Made by a program: the position numbers and the translations under genes
The notes under the pieces: generated by a model
What the model was told of the DNA's origin: nothing
The model's database searches: none
What the model saw: the letters and a program-made list of their open reading frames with translations, nothing else
Shown: positions 1-11,858 of the stretch, piece by piece
Numbering within the stretch: position 1 is the first letter of the stretch
Layout of the letters: each line of letters starts with the position of its first letter
From: Microbacterium enclense
GTDB lineage: Bacteria > Actinomycetota > Actinomycetes > Actinomycetales > Microbacteriaceae
DNA length: 64,000 nt
Direction: 5' to 3'
Assembly: GCF_004022425.1 (NCBI RefSeq)
Contig: NZ_RBZY01000006.1
Location: forward strand, 19,799 to 83,798

Positions 1-2655
<2,655 letters not shown>

Positions 2656-2823
2656 GAAGCATCTCCATCTGTCGGGTGCGGCGCCCCCGTGGACACCGGC
2701 CTGCGCACAGGCATACACGCTCATGTTATCCGTGTTACCGCTTCGTGACCTGCGAGCCCCCTGGCTTTCGCCCGCGCTCTCGCGCCTCAAGCGAACACCC
2801 GGCTCGCGCGCACGTGCCCGGCT

Positions 2824-2835
2824 TAGGATCGAGCC
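2824..2835 (+). promoter_or_regulatory. Leaderless -10 box of the coiled-coil gene
   Basis: TAGGAT at 2824-2829 lies exactly 6 bases before the ATG at 2836 and there is no Shine-Dalgarno sequence between them. This is the standard geometry of a leaderless actinobacterial transcript. No convincing -35 hexamer is visible. Confidence 0.55.
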
Positions 2836-4146
2836 ATGGCCGGTTTCTGGGGTAAGAGGAAGCGCGAAGAGCAGGATGCCGCGGATGCCGATCTGGCACG
2901 CCGCGCCGAACTCGCCATCGTCGCGGCCGACGAGCGCGTGCGCCTGACCTCGGACGAGCTCGACTTCGCCCGGGCCGAGCTGGGCGACAAGGCGACGGAG
3001 GACCTCGCCGCGGCGCTGCAGTCGGTCAAGGTCCATCTCGCCGAGGCGTTCCAACTCCACCAGTTGAACCACGACGAGATCCCCGACACGAAGGACGAGC
3101 TGCGCACCCGCAATGCCCGGATCATCCAGCTCTCCCAATGGGCGGAGGATCTGCTCGAGGAGCGCACGCTGGTGCTGCAGCCGAAGATCGACGCCGTACG
3201 CCGAGCGCCCGAGACGCTCGCTCGCGTCCGCGCCGATCGCGACCGCCTCGCCGAACGCGTCCCCCACGCGCGCGAGATCGTCGAGCGCCTCGCGCAGCGG
3301 TACAGCCCGTCGGCGCTCCAACAGGTGGCCGGCAACCCCGAGGAGATCCAGCAGCTGCTCGACTTCGCCGTGCACACCGCCGGTGTCTCGGAGCGTCGGC
3401 GCGAAGCGGGTCAGCGCGAGCAGGCATCGGTGGCTCTCGAAGCGGCGACCGAAGCGGTGCGTCGCGCCGAATCCCTCCTGGATGCCGTCGACACCTTCGA
3501 GATCGAAGCCCTCCGCGCCGAATCGACCCTCGCGGCGGTGATCGACGACTCGCGCAGCGACCTGGTCGACGCCCGCCGCAGCCCGGCGACGCCGACGGTG
3601 CTCCAGGCCATGGCCACTCTCGAACGCGAACTCGGGGCGCTGCCGGCGGCCGGATCGCGCACCGACCCGTTCGCCGCCCTCTCCTCGCTCCGTCAGGCGA
3701 ACGCCGACCTCGACCTCGCCCGCGAGCGCGCCGCGCGACCGGTGCCGTCGCAGGAACAGGTGGAACACGCGATCGACGACGTCGACCGCCAGCTCGCGGT
3801 CGCGCGCGGCCTCATCACCGGTCACCGCGGGTGGATCGGGGCCGACGCCCGCACGCGCTTCGTCGAGGCCGAGCGGTTGCGCGCCGGACTTCCCCTCGGT
3901 CCGATCGCCGACGACCAGCGCGAGACGGCCCTGGCCACCGCGCGCCGCGCCGGGGCCCTGGCATCCGAGTCCCTGCAGCTGGCCCAGCGCGACATCGAGC
4001 AGTCCCGGCCCGACGATTGGGGCGGCAACGGGTACGGACGCGGCGGCTACGGACGCGGGGGCGGCATGGGCGGCGGCAACATGGTGGGCGGCATGCTCGG
4101 TGGCCTCGTGATCGGCTCGCTCCTCGGCGACATCTTCGACGGCTGA
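2836..4146 (+). CDS. Predicted coiled-coil protein with glycine-rich C-terminus
   Basis: Function unknown. The 436 residues start [15 protein letters not shown]. The body, to about residue 390, is almost entirely charged, alanine-rich helix rich in E, R, A and L heptads, which predicts long coiled coils. The last 45 residues switch to a [14 protein letters not shown] low-complexity stretch ending in a hydrophobic glycine-rich segment ([16 protein letters not shown]). That ending resembles the tail of actinobacterial TPM-domain membrane proteins, but no TPM domain or signal peptide is present here. It may associate with the membrane through the tail; this is inference. The gene is transcribed against its neighbours, divergent from secA and convergent with hpf, and splits the usual hpf-secA pair. 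The ATG is set by a leaderless -10 box 6 bases upstream. Confidence 0.8.
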   Translation: MAGFWGKRKREEQDAADADLARRAELAIVAADERVRLTSDELDFARAELGDKATEDLAAALQSVKVHLAEAFQLHQLNHDEIPDTKDELRTRNARIIQLSQWAEDLLEERTLVLQPKIDAVRRAPETLARVRADRDRLAERVPHAREIVERLAQRYSPSALQQVAGNPEEIQQLLDFAVHTAGVSERRREAGQREQASVALEAATEAVRRAESLLDAVDTFEIEALRAESTLAAVIDDSRSDLVDARRSPATPTVLQAMATLERELGALPAAGSRTDPFAALSSLRQANADLDLARERAARPVPSQEQVEHAIDDVDRQLAVARGLITGHRGWIGADARTRFVEAERLRAGLPLGPIADDQRETALATARRAGALASESLQLAQRDIEQSRPDDWGGNGYGRGGYGRGGGMGGGNMVGGMLGGLVIGSLLGDIFDG

Positions 4147-4155
4147 CGCGCCCCG

Positions 4156-4199
4156 GACGTGAGCGGGGCCCCTCCCGGAGGAGGGGCCCCGCTCACGTC
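4156..4199. terminator. Bidirectional hairpin terminator
   Basis: A perfect 20-bp inverted repeat (arms 4156-4175 and 4180-4199) encloses the 4-base loop CGGA. It lies 10 bases after the coiled-coil gene stop and 5 bases after the hpf stop, so it can serve both convergent genes. There is no T-tract on either side, as is common in high-GC genomes. Confidence 0.85.
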
Positions 4200-4204
4200 G
4201 TCCA

Positions 4205-4867
4205 TCAGGATGCGGCCGCGACCTCGGGCGAGGCCTGCGTGCCCAGGGCGATGACGCCGTAGTCCCACCCCTTGCGGCGGTACACGACGCTCGGGTGATC
4301 GGAGCGCGCGTCGATGAAGAGGAAGAAGTCGTGGCCGACGAGTTCCATCCGGTCGACGGCCTCTTCGACGGTCATCCACTCGGCATCGAACTGCTTCTGG
4401 CGGATGACGACGGGGCAGTACTCCTCTTCCTCGGCGGCCTCGGCCTGCACGGGCACCGACCCGGTCGCGACCGCGCGCAGGACATCGACCGACGCGGGCT
4501 CGACGTCGATGCCGGCGATTTCGCCCGTGCCCTTCTCGAACTTGGCACCGCGGGGGTGGTTGCGGGCATCGACGCGCTTCTGCTTGGCGCGCCGGACCTG
4601 CTCGGAGATCTTGTCGACGGCCAGATCCAGCGCGGCGAATTTGTCGGTGTCGGTCGCCTCCGCGCGAACCACGGGGCCCTTGCCGTCGAGAGTGAGCTCG
4701 ACGGTGTCGTCCTCCATCCGACCGTTGCGATAGGAGCGGTGCGTCACCTTGACCTCGAGCGCGTTCGCGCGGGGCGCGAGGTGCTCGATGCGGCTGACCT
4801 TCTCTTCGACCACCGAGCGGAATCGATCGGTGATACCGACTCCCACGCCGACGATGCTGGTGTCCAT
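4205..4867 (-). CDS. hpf: Ribosome hibernation promoting factor, long form
   Basis: This 220-residue protein is the long-form HPF (RaiA/YfiA family), which binds the 30S decoding site in stationary phase and dimerises ribosomes into inactive 100S particles. Residues 1-105 form the S30AE domain ([20 protein letters not shown] at the start, [16 protein letters not shown] in its second helix). Residues about 105-150 are a linker. Residues 150-208 are the C-terminal dimerisation domain ([39 protein letters not shown]). The start at 4867 is fixed by a near-perfect AAGGAGGT ribosome site 5 bases upstream; a longer frame exists but lacks one. It lies between comFC and secA as in mycobacteria, except for the inserted plus-strand gene. 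Confidence 0.95.
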   Translation of the reverse strand: MDTSIVGVGVGITDRFRSVVEEKVSRIEHLAPRANALEVKVTHRSYRNGRMEDDTVELTLDGKGPVVRAEATDTDKFAALDLAVDKISEQVRRAKQKRVDARNHPRGAKFEKGTGEIAGIDVEPASVDVLRAVATGSVPVQAEAAEEEEYCPVVIRQKQFDAEWMTVEEAVDRMELVGHDFFLFIDARSDHPSVVYRRKGWDYGVIALGTQASPEVAAAS

Positions 4868-4961
4868 CCGTGACCTCCTTGTTCCGGGTTCCGCCCGGTC
4901 TAAGGGCGGAACAGCCGTCGCCTTCAGTCCCTCCCACGGTAGTCGGATGGACACCGACCTG

Positions 4962-5648
4962 TCACGTGGCAATCACCTCCGATTCACGTGAGGATCCGCC
5001 ACGCCCCGGCGTGTACGCGAGCGTGACGGCGATCACCTCGTGGGCACCGGCGGCACGCAGCACCCCGACCGCCTCGACGAGCGTGGCTCCCGTGGTGAGC
5101 ACGTCGTCGATGACGATGACACGACCGGCTGTCGGCGAGCGCGCCACGAAAGCTCCCGCGACGTTCGCGCGACGGGCGGCGCGGTCGAGCCCGCGCTGAT
5201 CGGCGGCGGCGCGGCCGACCCGCAGCAGCGGCCGGGGACGGGCGCCCGCTCGACGCGCGAGGAGGTCGACGGGGCGGTAGCCGCGCCGACGGACGGCCGC
5301 GCGCGAGGAGGGAACGGTCGTGATGGTCGCCCCCTCGGGCGACGCGGCCGCGAGCGCGGCGGCCAGCGCGGGGGCGAGCGCGGTGGCCAGACCTGTGCGC
5401 CCCTCCGCCTTGAGAGCGCGGATGACGCGGGCGGCGACACCGTCGAATTCGAGGGCGCTGACGACCTCGACGCCGGGCAGCAGGACCCGTCGGCGTAGTC
5501 GAGGTGCCAGCGCCGCGCGGCATCCGTCGCACAGGTCGACGTCCAGCGCGCCGCACCCCGCACAGGCGACCGGGAACCAGAACGCCACCGCACCCGCCAG
5601 GGCCGCGCGTGCGTCGCGTGCCCACGACACCGGGTCGGATGAAGCCAT
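4962..5648 (-). CDS. comFC: ComF-family phosphoribosyltransferase-like protein
   Basis: The 228-residue protein has the two halves typical of ComFC. A zinc-ribbon-like N-terminus carries C29-x2-C32 and C40-x2-C43. The type I phosphoribosyltransferase domain holds the PRPP loop VIVIDDVLTTGATL at about residues 177-190. In transformable bacteria ComFC helps DNA uptake, but the gene is also kept in species not known to be transformable, so the role here is open. The ATG at 5648 was chosen because the longer upstream frame runs into sequence without family similarity. It is co-directional with lpqB (92 bases upstream) and hpf (94 bases downstream). Confidence 0.88.
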   Translation of the reverse strand: MASSDPVSWARDARAALAGAVAFWFPVACAGCGALDVDLCDGCRAALAPRLRRRVLLPGVEVVSALEFDGVAARVIRALKAEGRTGLATALAPALAAALAAASPEGATITTVPSSRAAVRRRGYRPVDLLARRAGARPRPLLRVGRAAADQRGLDRAARRANVAGAFVARSPTAGRVIVIDDVLTTGATLVEAVGVLRAAGAHEVIAVTLAYTPGRGGSSRESEVIAT

Positions 5649-5740
5649 ACGGGAACATTGCCGCGCGGTGCCGTGCGCGCGCGGGCCCACCCCGGCGATC
5701 CGGGGACGAGTCCGCGGATCCGACACCCCGGGAGGAGGGG

Positions 5741-7399
5741 TCAGGAGGTCGTGCCCTGCTGCCCCGCGAGCACGCGGATGTCGGTGGCGACCAGGGTCCA
5801 CGAGCTTCCGCGACGACTGAACAGACGCCCCGTATCGTCGAGGACGCGCACGCTGGCGCTGCCGCCGGCGATCGCCTTCGCGTTCTCGGGGACCGGCCCC
5901 ACCGTGCCGCGACCGCCGACGTTCAGTTCATCGAGGCGCGCCACGCCGTCGACGGACGTCAGCACCCCCACGGTGGTGTCGTCGAGCCAGGACAGGTCGA
6001 ACGCGCCGGGCTCCGAGAACGACAGCACGTGCGGCGGACCCAGGCTGATCGCGGCGCCCTCTCGCACGATCCCCGCGAGCCACACCTCGCGAACGCCCGC
6101 GACGGTGACCACCGCGGCGATGCGCGTACCGTCGCGCGAGATCTGGAACGCCGCCACCTCGGAGGCATCCGGCCACGCGTTGCCGATGTCGCGCGGAACA
6201 CCCTCGGGCGTGTACGCGCGCACCTGCGACGGTGCGGTGCGCGGAACGCTCCAGATCGCGCCGTCGGAATCGATGGAGGGGGCGACCAGCCCGGGCCGGT
6301 CATCCAGGAGGAAGGTCCTCCCGTCCGCGAGCGCGCTCGCCACGGTGCCCTGCTGCGTGAGCACGGCCGCGAGACTGCGGTCGGCCTCCAGTTCGATGCT
6401 CGTGGGGTCGAGCGTCTCCACCGCGTCCGAGAGCGTCGGGATCGCGTCCACGTTCTCGCCGCTGAGAACCCCAAAGGTGCCGTCCATCGTCAGGACCGCG
6501 GGCGAGGGGTCGACGCGCGTGACCTTGACCGGGAGCTCGGTCGCGGTGATCGGCGTGCCGTCGACGGTCATCTGCACCTCGCTGATGCCCGCGGTGACGA
6601 GGCTCCGGGTCAGCTGCGTCTGCATGCGGTCCAGCGTCGTCCGGTCGAGGCTCAGCGCCGCCTGCGGCAGCTGCACCTGCGCGACTCCGGTCGACGACAG
6701 CGTCACGGAGCGCCCGACCAGGGACAGTTCGTCGGGGAAGGCGTTCCGGACGGCACCGGCGAGCCACGAGCTCGGCTGGCCGTCGACGAGTGCGGTCGTG
6801 ACCCGGCTGGCCACCAACGGCCGGGGGAACCAGCGCACGTCGGGGACGATGAAGCTGAACGTCGGATCGAAGTAGGCCACGGATGCCGCCTGGTAGACGG
6901 TCGGGAAGACCTCTTCGTAGAGCACGACGCCGTCGGGCGCCGATGTGATGCGCCATTGATCGTCGACGCGGGACAGCGCGAACGACAGGCTCTCGATCGC
7001 CCCGGTGACCGCCGGAGAGTAGGCCCCGTCGGCATCCACTCCGGCGACCGTGGACAGCTGCACGCTCACCGACGATCCGTCGGGGACGGCGGTCGCGCGG
7101 CGGTCGACGAGACGATCGATCGTGACGCGGGCGCGCGGGTCCCACTGGGTGCCCGGGGCGAGGAAGAGCTTGGCGGTGGCCCAGTCGTCGGCCGGGCCCG
7201 ATCCCGCGCGGAGGAAGCCCTCGACGATCTCGGCGGGCGAGGCGTCGTCCTGCGGGCCGTCCGGCACGAACGCGAACTGCTGCGTCTCATCGCCCTCCGG
7301 GCCGCGACCGGGATTGACGTACCCGGTGGTGGGCAGGCCGGTACAGGCGGACAGGACCAGCACCAGGAGGAGGCCGAGCCCCGCGAGAGCGCGCTTCAC
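5741..7399 (-). CDS. lpqB: Lipoprotein LpqB, MtrAB accessory factor
   Basis: LpqB is the membrane lipoprotein that interacts with the extracellular domain of MtrB and modulates MtrAB signalling in actinobacteria. The 552-residue product begins with a lipoprotein signal (VKRALAGLGLLLVLVLSAC) whose lipobox LSAC places the lipidated cysteine at residue 19. A GerMN-like domain follows, and then a long C-terminal beta-propeller-like half rich in WL/SxD repeats. The GTG start overlaps the mtrB stop by 4 bases (GTGA), so the two are translationally coupled. It is the last member of the mtrA-mtrB-lpqB operon. Confidence 0.95.
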   Translation of the reverse strand: MKRALAGLGLLLVLVLSACTGLPTTGYVNPGRGPEGDETQQFAFVPDGPQDDASPAEIVEGFLRAGSGPADDWATAKLFLAPGTQWDPRARVTIDRLVDRRATAVPDGSSVSVQLSTVAGVDADGAYSPAVTGAIESLSFALSRVDDQWRITSAPDGVVLYEEVFPTVYQAASVAYFDPTFSFIVPDVRWFPRPLVASRVTTALVDGQPSSWLAGAVRNAFPDELSLVGRSVTLSSTGVAQVQLPQAALSLDRTTLDRMQTQLTRSLVTAGISEVQMTVDGTPITATELPVKVTRVDPSPAVLTMDGTFGVLSGENVDAIPTLSDAVETLDPTSIELEADRSLAAVLTQQGTVASALADGRTFLLDDRPGLVAPSIDSDGAIWSVPRTAPSQVRAYTPEGVPRDIGNAWPDASEVAAFQISRDGTRIAAVVTVAGVREVWLAGIVREGAAISLGPPHVLSFSEPGAFDLSWLDDTTVGVLTSVDGVARLDELNVGGRGTVGPVPENAKAIAGGSASVRVLDDTGRLFSRRGSSWTLVATDIRVLAGQQGTTS

Positions 7400-9081
7400 G
7401 AGGTGGCCCTTCCGGTCCGTCCGAGCGAGATGGGCTGGGTCAGCCCCAGGGCCTCGAGCACGCCGCCCTGCTCGTCGTCCGGGACGAGAGGCAGGGGCGA
7501 TCCGCCGAGCGGGCGACCGTCGCGCGGGAGCGTCAGCACGAAGTTCGAGCCGTGTCCGAGCTCCGACCACACCGCGAGCGTTCCGCCGTGCAGCCGCGCA
7601 TCCCCGAGCGCGATCGAGAGGCCGAGTCCCGTTCCCCCGATCGTGCGCACGCGCGACGGATCGGCCCGCCAGAACCGGTCGAAGACGCGCTCCATGTCGT
7701 CGGCCCGCATGCCCAGACCGAAATCGCGGACGCTGAGGGCGACGGCATCCCGGTCGCTGTCGACGGAGACGACGATCGGACGCCCCTCCCCGTGCTCGAT
7801 GGCGTTGCCGAGGAGATTCCGCACGATGCGGCGGACGCGACGCCCGTCCATGTCGATCGGGGTGTATCCCCCGGGTGCGACGAGGCGCACGTCGCTGCCG
7901 TGCTGGTGGGCGAGCTGCTCCATCGACGCGATGACGTCCTCGGCGAGATGCGCGAGGCTCGTGGGCTCGAGCTCGAGCTGCACCGACCCGGCGTCGTAGC
8001 GACTGATCTCGAGCAGGTCGGCCAGGAGGAGCTCGAACCGCTGCACCTGCGCGTGCAGGAGCTCGGCCGCGCGCGCGGTGGCCGGCTCGAACTCGCCGCG
8101 CTGGTCGTTGATCATGTCGGCGGCCAGCCGGATAGTGGTGAGCGGGGTGCGCAGTTCGTGGGAGACGTCGGACACGAACCGCTGCTGCACGAGCGAGAGG
8201 TCGGCGAGTTCTTTGATCTGCGACTCGATGCTGTCGGCCATGGCGTTGAACGATCGGTTCAGCGTCGCCAGCTCGTCCTCGCCGCGCACGGGCAGCCGCA
8301 CCCCGAGGTCGCCCGCAGCGAGCTTCGCGCTCGTTTCCGCGGCATCCGCGATGGGAGTCGTCACCGACCGCAGCACCACCCAGGCGATGGCTCCGATGAG
8401 CACGACGAGCACGAGGCCGACGACCCACAGCAGCACCTGCACGAACGCGAGCGTCTGCGAGGCGCTCGTGAGGTCGTAGCCCATGTACAACTCGTAGTAG
8501 TCGACCCCGTCGTCGGCGGGGAAGCGCAGCTGATGACCGACCAGGATGCCGGGAACCTCGCGGCCCGCCTCGGCCGGGAGCGCGACGGACTGCCACCACT
8601 GCAGGTCGGGGTTGGACTGCACCTGAGTGCGCAGGGCGTCCGTGACGATCGCGGACTCGAACGCGGGCGAGATGAACGGCTGCGGTGCCAACGGCGACGG
8701 CGGGCCGATGCGGTAGAGGGCGATGAGGTCGCTCGAGGACTGCTGCGACAGGCGCGTGGCGATCCCGTTCATCAGCGTCTGCGCCGCGGCGGGGTCGGTG
8801 GAGTCCACGGCCGCGTCGAGCGTCGCCTGTGCGGCGGCGGTCGCGCGCTGGGCTTCCAGGAGCACCTGGTCCTTCCGCGCAGTGAACAGCTCGTTTTGGA
8901 TCACGAGGGCCATGGCCACGCACGTGACGAGGATCGTCGCGGCCGTCAGGGCGACCGTGATCACGATGGTGCGGAATCGCAACGACCGTCGCCACAGCGT
9001 GGCGAGACGGTCGCGGATGCCGCGCCAGTCCACCGGCTGCCTCATCCGTGGCATCGGGAGCGTGCGCACCGCGCCCGTCAT
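7396..9081 (-). CDS. mtrB: Two-component sensor histidine kinase MtrB
   Basis: The 561-residue protein is a membrane sensor kinase. TM1 lies at about residues 38-62, followed by a periplasmic-side sensor region of about 150 residues. TM2 lies at about 213-237, followed by a HAMP domain to about 290. The dimerisation/phosphoacceptor box is FVSDVSHELRTPL with the phosphorylated histidine at H308. The ATPase domain carries an N-box (NLLGNAIEH), G1 (DFGLGM) and G2 (GGTGLGLSI). It pairs with MtrA to control cell-wall metabolism and division genes. It starts 7 bases after the mtrA stop and overlaps lpqB by 4 bases. Confidence 0.97.
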   Translation of the reverse strand: MTGAVRTLPMPRMRQPVDWRGIRDRLATLWRRSLRFRTIVITVALTAATILVTCVAMALVIQNELFTARKDQVLLEAQRATAAAQATLDAAVDSTDPAAAQTLMNGIATRLSQQSSSDLIALYRIGPPSPLAPQPFISPAFESAIVTDALRTQVQSNPDLQWWQSVALPAEAGREVPGILVGHQLRFPADDGVDYYELYMGYDLTSASQTLAFVQVLLWVVGLVLVVLIGAIAWVVLRSVTTPIADAAETSAKLAAGDLGVRLPVRGEDELATLNRSFNAMADSIESQIKELADLSLVQQRFVSDVSHELRTPLTTIRLAADMINDQRGEFEPATARAAELLHAQVQRFELLLADLLEISRYDAGSVQLELEPTSLAHLAEDVIASMEQLAHQHGSDVRLVAPGGYTPIDMDGRRVRRIVRNLLGNAIEHGEGRPIVVSVDSDRDAVALSVRDFGLGMRADDMERVFDRFWRADPSRVRTIGGTGLGLSIALGDARLHGGTLAVWSELGHGSNFVLTLPRDGRPLGGSPLPLVPDDEQGGVLEALGLTQPISLGRTGRATS

Positions 9082-9088
9082 GAGCGCC

Positions 9089-9769
9089 TCAAGCCACCGC
9101 GCCGGCGCGATACCCCACCCCGCGCACGGTGGTGACGATGCGCGGGTTGTCGGGATCGGCCTCGATCTTGGCCCGCAAGCGCTGCACGTGGACGTTCACG
9201 AGGCGGGTGTCGGCCTTGTAGTGGTAGCCCCACACCTGTTCGAGCAGCATCTCGCGCGAGAAGACCTGCTGCGGCTTCTCGGCCAGCGCGACGAGGAGCT
9301 CGAACTCCAACGGTGTGAGGGCGATCGGGGTGTCGCCGCGACGGACCTCGTGCGCGGCGACGTCGACGACGAGGTCGCCGATGCGCAGCGTCTCATCGAC
9401 CGGGGCCTGCGCGGGCCGGAGGCGCGTGCGGATGCGGGCGACCAGTTCCTTGGGATTGAAAGGCTTGACGATGTAGTCGTCGGCTCCCGACTCGAGACCC
9501 TTCACGACGTCGGCGGTATCGGTTCGGGCCGTCAGCATGATGATCGGGATGCCGGATTCCGCGCGCACGCGCGTGCAGATCTCGATACCGTCCACGCCGG
9601 GCAGCATGAGGTCCAGAAGGATGAGATCGGGGCGCTCGGCGCGCCACGCGTCGACCGCTTGCGCACCGTCGGCGCAGAACACGGTGTCGAATCCTTCGGT
9701 GCGCAGCACGATGCCGATCATCTCGGCGAGCGCGGTGTCGTCGTCGACAACCAGGATCCGTGAAGTCAT
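9089..9769 (-). CDS. mtrA: Response regulator MtrA
   Basis: The 226-residue OmpR/PhoB-type regulator has a receiver domain with the acidic pair in ILVVDDD and the phosphoacceptor D53 in LILLDLMLPG. The conserved lysine sits in YIVKPFNPKEL. The C-terminal winged-helix domain (PLEFELLVALAEKPQQVFSREMLLEQVWGY, VHVQRLRAKIE) binds DNA. MtrA is an essential or near-essential regulator of cell envelope and division genes in many actinobacteria. It is the promoter-proximal gene of mtrA-mtrB-lpqB and is divergent from the membrane operon starting at 9931. Confidence 0.97.
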   Translation of the reverse strand: MTSRILVVDDDTALAEMIGIVLRTEGFDTVFCADGAQAVDAWRAERPDLILLDLMLPGVDGIEICTRVRAESGIPIIMLTARTDTADVVKGLESGADDYIVKPFNPKELVARIRTRLRPAQAPVDETLRIGDLVVDVAAHEVRRGDTPIALTPLEFELLVALAEKPQQVFSREMLLEQVWGYHYKADTRLVNVHVQRLRAKIEADPDNPRIVTTVRGVGYRAGAVA

Positions 9770-9930
9770 CGGGTGTACGTCTTCCGTCTCGGACCCGTTC
9801 GAGAACGGGCAACGCGCCGCGGGTGGGGCGCATCACCCCGAGCGTAGTCGACGCGTCGGGAAGGGAGCCGAGCGTGTCGGGCGTGTGTGACACGATGAAG
9901 GTCGAAGCCCACCGCCGAGGAGGCGCCACC

Positions 9931-11190
9931 GTGACCGCGTACCCCGCCTGGACGCCGGCCTCGCGCGCCGGCATCGTCCCCCTGCATCCGTACGGCTTCG
10001 GGACGATTCTCGGCCGCTCCTTCGTCGCCCTGCGCCACAACCCGCGGGTGCTCCTGGGTTTCGCGCTGGTCGTCCAGACCGTCGCCTACCTGATCGTCAC
10101 CGCTGCGCTAGCCGCGGTGGCCGTCGCCAGCTTCGCCCGGCTCGACACGCTCGTGCCGGGCAGCGACGAGTTCGACGCGGTACTGACCGGGTCGGTCGCT
10201 CTCACCGGGGTCGCGGCGCTCGTTCTGGGTGCGCTCGCGGGAACCCTGAGCGTGCTGGTGCAAGCCGTGGTGGTCGCGGACGTCGCCGCCGCCGTGGTCG
10301 CGCAGAAGCCCACGTTGCGCGACGCGTGGCGTCACGTACGGCCCGTGTTCCTCCCGCTGCTCGGCTATGCGCTCCTCACCCTGCTGGCCGCGACGGTCGT
10401 GCTCGCGGTCCTGGGCGGGATCGCCGTCCTCGCGGGCCTGGCGCTCCTTCCCCTCGGGATCGTCCTCGGCGTGCTGTTCGCCCTCGGACTCATCCCGCTG
10501 TACCTGTGGCTGGCGACGAAGCTGTTCCTCGTCCCGTCGGCGATGATCCTCGAGGGCGTCGGCATCCGTCGCGCCATTGCTCGTTCCTGGGTGCTGACCC
10601 GGCGACGGTTCTGGTCGACGTTCGGCGTCATCGTCATCATCTCGCTCGCGTTCGGCTTCGTCGCGCAGGTCATCTCGTTCCCGCTCGGCCTGCTGTCGGG
10701 CGGGATCTCGACGATCGTCGCGCCGACCGGCGCCGACGACCCCAGTTCACTGGTCGCCTTCGTCGTCATCCAGCTCGCCGGGCAGATCGGCATCCTGCTC
10801 GTCCAGTGCATCGCCGTCGTCGTCCAGTCGACCTCGGCCGTCCTGGTCTACGTCGACGCGCGGATGCGGGTCGAGGGCCTCGACCACGACCTGGCGGCGT
10901 ACGTTGAAGCCCGCGACGCCGGCGCCTCCGGGCTGCGCGATCCGTTCCGCGTGGGCGTCGGACGCACGTTCACCCCCGCGCCGGCGTGGCCCGCGCCCGG
11001 GTCGCCCGCGGCCACCGCCTCGGGGTGGCCCGCACCGCCCGCCCCCGGCGCGCCGCAGGCCGCCGCACCGCCGCAGGCCCCCGCGCCGCAGGCCCCCGGC
11101 GCGCCGCCGGCCGCCGCTCCGCCGGCATCCGCGTCACCGCCGACCGACCCGACCGCGTGGGCGGCGCCCGGCACGCCCCCGGGCTCGTGA
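9931..11190 (+). CDS. Polytopic membrane protein, GDPD membrane-domain family
   Basis: The 419-residue protein has about six hydrophobic helices. It matches the family annotated as glycerophosphoryl diester phosphodiesterase membrane domain; no phosphodiesterase catalytic domain is present. The N-terminal PLHPYGFGTILGRSFVALR motif and the central helix followed by the segment IRRAIARSWVLTRRRFW are typical. From about residue 345 the chain is an alanine/proline-rich low-complexity tail, probably cytoplasmic. The GTG at 9931 is preferred because GAGGAGG lies 7 bases upstream; an in-frame ATG at 9895 lacks such a site. It is the first gene of a five-gene operon with DUF4129, DUF4350, MoxR and DUF58, and overlaps the next start. 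Confidence 0.85.
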   Translation: MTAYPAWTPASRAGIVPLHPYGFGTILGRSFVALRHNPRVLLGFALVVQTVAYLIVTAALAAVAVASFARLDTLVPGSDEFDAVLTGSVALTGVAALVLGALAGTLSVLVQAVVVADVAAAVVAQKPTLRDAWRHVRPVFLPLLGYALLTLLAATVVLAVLGGIAVLAGLALLPLGIVLGVLFALGLIPLYLWLATKLFLVPSAMILEGVGIRRAIARSWVLTRRRFWSTFGVIVIISLAFGFVAQVISFPLGLLSGGISTIVAPTGADDPSSLVAFVVIQLAGQIGILLVQCIAVVVQSTSAVLVYVDARMRVEGLDHDLAAYVEARDAGASGLRDPFRVGVGRTFTPAPAWPAPGSPAATASGWPAPPAPGAPQAAAPPQAPAPQAPGAPPAAAPPASASPPTDPTAWAAPGTPPGS

Positions 11191-11858
11191 TGGGTGCTCT
11201 CCCGCTTCTGTCGAGCGCCGCGCCGCTGCTCCCCGACGCCGACGAGGCGCGGGAGTGGGCCGAGCGCGAACTCGCCGATCCGGTGTACCAGGCAGCCGAG
11301 CCGACCGCCTTCGACCGCGCGGCCCGTGCGGTACGCGAGTTCCTCGAGGGGTTGTTCTCCGCTCCCGTGTCGGGCGAGTGGGGCCCGTGGGCCTTCGTCG
11401 TGCTGGCGGTCCTCGCCATCGCGGCGGTCGTCGTGGGTCTGCTGATCTGGGGACGCCCCCGCCGGAGCGTGGCGGCCCGTCCCGCCGCCCGCGCCCTCTT
11501 CGACGACGACGACGGACGCTCCGCCGACGAACTCCGCGCCGGAGCCGTTGCGGCGGCCGACCGCGGCGACTGGGACGAAGCGATCGTGCTGCGGTTCCGT
11601 GCGTTCGCGCGCGGACTCACCGAACGCGGTATCGTCGACCCCCCGCCCGGTGCCACCGCCCGGGCCTTCGCGCGATCCGCAGGCGAGAGACTGCCCGCGC
11701 TCGGCGGTCCGGCGGCCGAGGGCGCCGCCGTCTTCGACGACGTCCGCTACCTCGGCCGTCCGGGCACCGGCGAGGCGTACGAGCGGGTCCGACGCCTCGA
11801 CGACGACGCCGTGCGCTCCCGGCCCGCACCCACCGAGGCCGCGGTGGCAGGGTCGTGA
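11190..11858 (+). CDS. DUF4129 domain membrane protein
   Basis: This is a 222-residue, single-pass membrane protein. Residues 1-65 are probably outside, a transmembrane helix lies at about 66-87, and the cytoplasmic part holds the DUF4129 domain (ADRGDWDEAIVLRFRAFARGL, then FDDVRYLGRPGTGEAYERVR). DUF4129 has no established reaction. It is nearly always encoded beside DUF4350, MoxR and DUF58 in actinobacteria, which suggests a shared membrane complex; this is inference from neighbourhood. The ATG overlaps the upstream TGA (TGATG), and the last 4 bases overlap the DUF4350 GTG start. Confidence 0.88.
   Translation: MGALPLLSSAAPLLPDADEAREWAERELADPVYQAAEPTAFDRAARAVREFLEGLFSAPVSGEWGPWAFVVLAVLAIAAVVVGLLIWGRPRRSVAARPAARALFDDDDGRSADELRAGAVAAADRGDWDEAIVLRFRAFARGLTERGIVDPPPGATARAFARSAGERLPALGGPAAEGAAVFDDVRYLGRPGTGEAYERVRRLDDDAVRSRPAPTEAAVAGS

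Noticed and set aside
4962..5648. comFC as evidence for natural competence
   Set aside because: The gene is conserved without the rest of the competence machinery in many actinobacteria, and none is visible here.
5504..7999. 831-codon plus-strand open frame opposite lpqB and mtrB
   Set aside because: It has no recognisable domain and arginine/proline-biased content. It lies wholly antisense to two well-supported genes.
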